Source of the DNA: Phycisphaerae bacterium
GTDB taxonomy: Bacteria; Planctomycetota; Phycisphaerae; Phycisphaerales; SM1A02
Assembly (NCBI GenBank): GCA_016873355.1
Contig: VGXK01000051.1
Coordinates: 1-9,656, forward strand
Direction: 5' to 3'
Length of the DNA stretch: 9,656 nucleotides
Part shown: positions 5,848 through 9,656 of the stretch, in pieces
Layout: each line of letters opens with the position of its first letter
Position numbering within the stretch: the first letter of the stretch is position 1
Made by a program: the position numbers and the translations under genes
Notes under the pieces: model-generated
Databases searched by the model: none
Told to the model about the DNA's origin: nothing
Seen by the model: the letters and a program-made list of their open reading frames with translations, nothing else

Positions 5848-7299
5848 ATGAAGAACTCGCTTCGTCGTGGCGCCGCGCTCGCGGCTCCCGTCATCGTCAC
5901 GATGGTCGTCGCGTCGTCGCTGCACGCCGGTGCGCCGAAGCCCGCGATCCTGAAGCTGGTACTGGAGGGCGACGCCGTCGCCGGCATCGGCACGGTCACC
6001 GCGATCGACGCCATTTCGATCAACAACGCCGGCCAGTGGCTGGTCGAGCTCGACACGAACAACGCGAACACGGACATCGACGGAGCCGTCGTCTCCGCGA
6101 GCGGCGTCTTCGTGCGCGAAGGCGACGCGCTCGCGGCGCCCGCCGGCGCGACCGTCGGGTCCTTCGACAGCGTCTGGCTCAACAGCCAGGGCGACGTGGC
6201 GTGGAACATGTTCCTCGACGGCCTGACGACGAGCACGGACAGCGGGCTCTTCATCGGCACCGGGCTGGTGCTCCAGGAGAGCACGATCTCGACGGCGCCG
6301 CAGCTCTCCGCCGGCACGCCCTACATCGGCTTCTTCGATGTGAAGGGAATCGACGACGGGCGCTTCTTCGTCGTCGCGAGCGTCGACGATCCGGCGATCG
6401 CCACTTCCGTCGATCGCGCGCTCGTCTGGTTCGACGTCGACTCCGACGGCGATTCGTACACGGAGGAAGTCATCGCGAAGGAGGGCGATGTGCTCGACGA
6501 GCTGACCGACGCGGTGACCGACTTCGGCACCGGCCAGGAGAACTACGCCGTCAATGGATCGGGGCAGGCGCTTTTCCTTGCGTCGCTCACCGGCGCCACC
6601 GCCACGAACGGCGCGCTCTTCCTGGACGGCGCATTGCTCGCGCGCAAGGGAGACGCGTCGCCCGAGGCCGGGTTCACCTACAGCAGCCTCGGCACCAGCA
6701 CGCGCATCGATCTGAACGATTGCGGCGACTGGGTGATGCTCACCGGCCTGAGCGGCGCCACCGAGACGAATCAGATCATCGTGAAGAACGGCGCCACCGT
6801 GATTCAGAAGGGCGATCCGGCGCCGGGAATCGGCGGCGAGACGATCACCGGATTCGGCAGCGGCTCGCCGGTCCGCATCGCCAACGACGGCGACGTGATC
6901 TGGTTCGCCACGCTGTCGGGCGACGCGTCCATGAATCAGGCGCTCTACAAGGGAACGAGCGTCATCGCACGCAAGGGCGTGTCGATGGTCGATGGAATGA
7001 CCGTCACCACGATCTGCGGCACCACCGTCACGGGCGGCATCAGCGAGGGAATCACGATCAGCCCGACCGGGCGCTTCGTCATGTTCCGCGGCGTGCTCGA
7101 CGCCGATCTCGTCGGCGCGTTCATGATCGATCTCGGCATCGACGCGGACTTCAACGACGACGGCATGGTCGACGGCGACGATCTCGGCACGATGCTCGGC
7201 GAGTGGGGCGCCTGCCCCTGCTGCGAAGCCGACTTCAACGGCGACGGCGTCGTGGACGGCGACGACCTCGGCACGCTGCTTGGAGATTGGACGAACTGA
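5848..7299 (+). CDS. Secreted repeat protein with C-terminal dockerin-like Ca-binding pair
   Basis: A 483-residue exported protein of unknown function. Residues 1-27 are a Sec signal peptide (MKNSLRR, a hydrophobic core, then SLHA). Residues about 33-430 contain repeated beta-rich modules with a recurring G-D turn followed by an INxxG/N-D-G-D phrase: EGDAVAG at 40-46, REGDALAAP at 90-98, KEGDVLDE at 211-218, RKGDASPEAG at 266-275, QKGDPAPGIGG at 320-330, ending with RKGVSMVDG at 375-383. Spacing of about 50-55 residues in the second half suggests propeller-like blades. The C-terminus has two Asp-rich loops, DFNDDGMVDGDDLG at 434-447 and DFNGDGVVDGDDLG at 462-475, separated by ACPCCEA. This is the DxNxDGxVDxxDL pattern of dockerin/EF-hand calcium sites common at planctomycete C-termini. 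They probably serve attachment or sorting. The gene stands alone on the plus strand with its own leader. No enzyme motif was recognised. Confidence 0.9.
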   Translation: MKNSLRRGAALAAPVIVTMVVASSLHAGAPKPAILKLVLEGDAVAGIGTVTAIDAISINNAGQWLVELDTNNANTDIDGAVVSASGVFVREGDALAAPAGATVGSFDSVWLNSQGDVAWNMFLDGLTTSTDSGLFIGTGLVLQESTISTAPQLSAGTPYIGFFDVKGIDDGRFFVVASVDDPAIATSVDRALVWFDVDSDGDSYTEEVIAKEGDVLDELTDAVTDFGTGQENYAVNGSGQALFLASLTGATATNGALFLDGALLARKGDASPEAGFTYSSLGTSTRIDLNDCGDWVMLTGLSGATETNQIIVKNGATVIQKGDPAPGIGGETITGFGSGSPVRIANDGDVIWFATLSGDASMNQALYKGTSVIARKGVSMVDGMTVTTICGTTVTGGISEGITISPTGRFVMFRGVLDADLVGAFMIDLGIDADFNDDGMVDGDDLGTMLGEWGACPCCEADFNGDGVVDGDDLGTLLGDWTN

Positions 7300-7300
7300 C

Positions 7301-7317
7301 GGCGCGTGCTCGGCGCC
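7301..7317. terminator. Short hairpin between convergent genes
   Basis: Only 19 bases separate the two convergent stop codons. They hold ggcgc (7301-7305) and gcgcc (7313-7317) around a 7-base loop. It could act as a weak bidirectional terminator, but the stem is only 5 bp and has no T-run, so this is a tentative call. Confidence 0.2.
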
Positions 7318-7318
7318 C

Positions 7319-8212
7319 TCAGCGCGGCAGTCGCGGCTCGTGTTCGGCGGCGCGTCGGGCGCGTCGTTCGGAGCGACCGACTTCTTCGTAGCTGCCGATG
7401 AGCGTCAGGAGCATGTCGCGAGCCAGCAGCGCCGGCGCCAGGATCTGCGCCGCGAGCGCCGAGACGAACGCGGCCGCCATTCCGAGCACGACGGGCGTCC
7501 ACGTTCCCTGGAAGAGCGTGACGACGAACGACAGGATCGCCGAAAGCACTCCGATGCCGACGCACCAGGTGTAGACGCGAGTCGGCCCCTCGTCCGCCAC
7601 CGAGTCGCCCAGCGCCGCCAGCCACGACAGATGCAGATAGGTGCCGGCGCTGGCGGCGATCACCGCCCCCACCAGCAGGGTCTTCGCGAGCGGGTGCGCC
7701 GGTTCCGTCCAGAGCAGGATCGACACGAGCCACCACGACGGCGCAAGCGCGAGCGTCACGAGATGCAGCGAGTGCCGGCCGATGCGAGGCCACGCGATCG
7801 GAATCGGCGAGTCGGGTGCGCCGAGCGAGCCCCATCCGTACGGCAGCGCCAGCGCCATCGAAATCGGCAGCGGTGCCGCCAGCAGCGCCACGATGTCGCC
7901 GAGGTCCGGAACGCGGGTCACTCCCGCGAGCGGAAGCACCGCCGCCAGGACGAGCGCGAGCATCGGGCCGAGCAGTGCCGTCGCGCCCATCGCCACGAAC
8001 CGCAAGGCGATCGGCTTCACCACGGCCGGCCCCTGCGTGTAGAGCTGCGGAACCTCGCGCCGCGAGCGACCCGACGCGACGACGAGCTCGAAGCCGCATT
8101 CGGGGCAGATCGATTGACCTTCGAAGAGCAGGTAGCCGCAGCGCGTGCAGCGACGACTCGGCCCCGACGCGGCGCCCTTGACCGGCCGCACGCGCGGGAT
8201 GAACCCGCTCAC
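7319..8212 (-). CDS. Zinc-ribbon multi-pass membrane protein, function unknown
   Basis: A 297-residue protein. The cytoplasmic-looking N-terminus carries a rubredoxin-type zinc ribbon, CTRCGYLL...CPECG, with Cys at 22, 25, 36 and 39. Arginine-rich residues 49-53 lead into about six hydrophobic segments at approximately 68-98, 105-125, 148-168, 176-200, 213-235 and 239-262, followed by a basic, Arg-rich tail (275-297). Small proteins pairing a CxxCGYxL...CPECG ribbon with membrane helices are frequent in planctomycetes; their function is not known to me and no catalytic motif is visible. The GTG start at 8212 overlaps the purQ stop as GTGA, with GAGG 9 bases upstream, so translation is probably coupled to PurQ. 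Its gene converges on the secreted repeat protein. Confidence 0.85.
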   Translation of the reverse strand: MSGFIPRVRPVKGAASGPSRRCTRCGYLLFEGQSICPECGFELVVASGRSRREVPQLYTQGPAVVKPIALRFVAMGATALLGPMLALVLAAVLPLAGVTRVPDLGDIVALLAAPLPISMALALPYGWGSLGAPDSPIPIAWPRIGRHSLHLVTLALAPSWWLVSILLWTEPAHPLAKTLLVGAVIAASAGTYLHLSWLAALGDSVADEGPTRVYTWCVGIGVLSAILSFVVTLFQGTWTPVVLGMAAAFVSALAAQILAPALLARDMLLTLIGSYEEVGRSERRARRAAEHEPRLPR

Positions 8213-9153
8213 GAGCCGAGGCCTCGATCGAGCAGCGAATGCGCCGGAGCGCTGCGTGCGCCGCGCCGCGTCGAGTCGCCGGCTCCGCGCTCGCGCACGA
8301 AGCGAACGGCGTTCTCGAACATGGCCAGGCCGAGCGGCGTTCCGCGCCGCACCGACGCGTCGAGCCGAGTCCAGCGCGGATGCTGCGTCCAGCGCGTGAA
8401 TCGCTCCGGATGCGGCATGAGTCCCAGCACCACGCCGCTCGGATCGCAGATTCCCGCGATGCGGCCGAGCGAACCGTTGAAGTCGTCGGCCTCGGCGTAG
8501 CGGAGCGCGATCTGCCCATTGGCCTCGAGCGACGCCGCGATCTCCGGCGACGCCACGAATCGGCCTTCGCCGTGGGCGTTCGGCAGCGTTCGCTCCGCAT
8601 GCGAGGAAAGGCCCTTCGTCCAGATGCAGCGAGTGTTCGACGGAATCTCGACCTCGGTCCAGCGATCGTGGAACTTGCCGTCGGTGTTCTGCGCGAGCGC
8701 CACGGTCGGCGTCGGAGCGTCACGGTGCGCGGGAGCTTCACGGTGCGCGGGAGCGTCGCTGCCCGCGACGCCGACGCGCCGCTCCGCCGCGCCGCGATCG
8801 GCCGCGCCATGCTCCGCCGCTCCGCCCGGCAGCAACCCCGCCTGCACCGCGATCTGGAATCCGTTGCAGGGGCAGATCATCGGCACGCCGCGCTCGATCG
8901 CGGCGATGAGCGCCGGGGAAATCGAGCGCCGGATGAGCTGCGCCATGATGCGCCCGGCGGCGATGTCGTCGCCGAAGCTGAATCCGCCCGGAAGCCCGAT
9001 GAGCCGGGCGCCGTCGAGCGTCGACGGCGAGCGCATGAGCGACTTCAACAGATGCACTTCCGGTTCAGCGCCGGCCATCTCGAACGCGCGGACCAGCTCG
9101 AGATCGCAATTGATGCCGGGGGCGGTGATGACGATCGCGCGCAGATGGCTCAT
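8209..9153 (-). CDS. purQ: Phosphoribosylformylglycinamidine synthase, glutaminase subunit
   Basis: PurQ hydrolyses glutamine and passes ammonia to PurL to convert FGAR to FGAM in de novo purine synthesis. The class I glutamine amidotransferase triad is visible: Cys96 in CPCNGFQ, His248 and Glu250 in PHPERF. The fold opens with VITAPGINCDLEL, and the oxyanion region is LPGGFSFGDD at 54-63. At 314 residues it is longer than the usual 220-260. A low-complexity Ala/Arg/His insertion at about 110-150 (partly an 18-bp DNA repeat) lies soon after the nucleophile, and a basic tail follows residue 288. The ATG at 9153 overlaps the purL stop (ATGA, 9150-9153) and has GGAG 5 bases upstream. Its own stop overlaps the next gene in the same way. 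The coupling to PurL fits an equimolar complex. Confidence 0.95.
   Translation of the reverse strand: MSHLRAIVITAPGINCDLELVRAFEMAGAEPEVHLLKSLMRSPSTLDGARLIGLPGGFSFGDDIAAGRIMAQLIRRSISPALIAAIERGVPMICPCNGFQIAVQAGLLPGGAAEHGAADRGAAERRVGVAGSDAPAHREAPAHRDAPTPTVALAQNTDGKFHDRWTEVEIPSNTRCIWTKGLSSHAERTLPNAHGEGRFVASPEIAASLEANGQIALRYAEADDFNGSLGRIAGICDPSGVVLGLMPHPERFTRWTQHPRWTRLDASVRRGTPLGLAMFENAVRFVRERGAGDSTRRGARSAPAHSLLDRGLGS
8714..8761. repeat. 18-bp tandem repeat within purQ
   Basis: The unit ggagcgtcacggtgcgcg at 8714-8731 is followed by a copy with one substitution at 8732-8749 and a partial copy (8750-8761). It encodes a hexapeptide repeat (AHREAP, AHRDAP) in the low-complexity insertion of PurQ. 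It is in frame, so it changes only the length of the insertion. Confidence 0.8.
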
Positions 9154-9656
9154 GGCAGCTCCGCCCCACGGCTCCAGGCCTCGCGCACTTCATCGAGCTT
9201 CCACGAAACGCGCCCGTTGGCGCCGCCGAGTTCGACCGAGAGCGCGGGATCGGCGACGGTGGTTCCAATCACCGCGAACGGCAGATCCGCGAGCGCTGTG
9301 CGCAGCGCGTCCAGCTTCGACGGCTCCACTTCGAGCAGGTAGCGGGACGGATCCTCGGCGAACGCGAGCGCTTCGGCGGAGACGGCCGCGGCACGCGCCG
9401 GCACGTTCGCAAGCTCGATCGAGCAGCCGACGCGTCCCGCCATCGCCATCTCGGCGACGGCCACGAGCAGGCCGCCCTCGCTCGGATCGTGGGCGCTTCG
9501 CACGAGTCCCCGCGAGATCGCCTGCGCCACCGCGCGGGCGGTCTTCGGCCCGCGCTCGAGGTCGACGCGCGGCAGCGACCCGTCGACGCCCGGCGGCTCG
9601 GGCTTGCCCGCGGCGGCCGCGCCGCCCGTCACCGCGCTCCAGTGCGAGCCACCCAT
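9150..9656 (-). CDS. purL: Phosphoribosylformylglycinamidine synthase, synthetase subunit (C-terminal part)
   Basis: The last 168 codons of PurL, the ATP-dependent subunit that forms FGAM using ammonia from PurQ. The segment LVRSAHDPSEGGLLVAVAE is the typical second AIRS C-terminal domain motif, and the opening GGSHW matches the family GGSxY/W phrase. The remainder (YLLEVEP... FAVIGTTV) is the closing part of that domain. The gene continues past the right edge: the codon at 9654-9656 happens to be ATG but falls inside a protein normally 700 residues or more long, so it is not the start. An Ala/Gly/Pro-rich stretch after GGSHW (about codons 9-27 of the visible part) is divergent. The stop overlaps the purQ start as ATGA. 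Confidence 0.93.
   Translation of the reverse strand: MGGSHWSAVTGGAAAAGKPEPPGVDGSLPRVDLERGPKTARAVAQAISRGLVRSAHDPSEGGLLVAVAEMAMAGRVGCSIELANVPARAAAVSAEALAFAEDPSRYLLEVEPSKLDALRTALADLPFAVIGTTVADPALSVELGGANGRVSWKLDEVREAWSRGAELP

Noticed and set aside
4845..6317. 490-residue minus-strand frame crossing the divergent region
   Set aside because: It overlaps the oxidoreductase gene in another frame and is antisense to the signal peptide and start of the secreted protein. It has no domain and an Arg-rich composition.
6945..8810. 621-residue minus-strand frame
   Set aside because: It overlaps purQ, the membrane protein gene and the antisense of the secreted protein, and its composition is Arg/Ser-rich frame-shadow sequence.

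Overview
The window is high-GC bacterial DNA that most resembles a member of the Phycisphaerae or a related planctomycete. Two features suggest this. One is a secreted protein ending in paired Asp-rich dockerin/EF-hand-like repeats (DFNGDGVVDGDDLG type). The other is a membrane protein opening with a CxxCGYxL...CPECG zinc ribbon, a style common in that group. The lineage is inferred from protein style only. No rRNA, tRNA, CRISPR array or intact transposase gene was seen. No stretch longer than about 300 bases lacks a gene.

Layout, left to right. Bases 1-97 are one copy of an intergenic palindromic element, cut by the window edge. Then, on the minus strand, come trpD (100-1326) and, transcriptionally upstream of it, a large proline-rich TPR lipoprotein (1323-3410). 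These two share a 4-base GTGA stop/start overlap. A second, complete copy of the element lies in opposite orientation at 3464-3625. Beyond it, still on the minus strand, are nfo (endonuclease IV, 3622-4569) and a Gfo/Idh/MocA oxidoreductase resembling GnnA (4607-5650), 37 bases apart and probably co-transcribed. A 197-base divergent intergenic region with a 10-bp inverted repeat separates them from the only plus-strand gene, a secreted repeat protein with the dockerin-like tail (5848-7299). That gene converges, with a 19-base gap, on a minus-strand block: the end of purL (9150-9656), purQ (8209-9153) and a zinc-ribbon membrane protein (7319-8212). Both junctions in this block are 4-base overlaps (ATGA and GTGA), so the three look translationally coupled.

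Most genes are housekeeping: tryptophan synthesis (TrpD), purine synthesis (the PurL-PurQ FGAM synthase), base-excision repair (Nfo) and possibly lipid A sugar modification (GnnA-like). The most notable structure is the repeat element. The two copies are identical over the 97 bases visible in both. They face each other across the TPR-trpD pair and abut the 3' ends of trpD and nfo, with the nfo stop codon lying inside the element. The complete copy is a 162-base imperfect palindrome bounded by CTAG. In its outer 36 paired positions every position is either Watson-Crick or G.A on one strand. This suggests a mobile hairpin or a structured RNA/ssDNA element. Secondary points are a recent 210/207-bp tandem duplication in the TPR gene and lineage-style insertions or extensions in TrpD, Nfo and PurQ.
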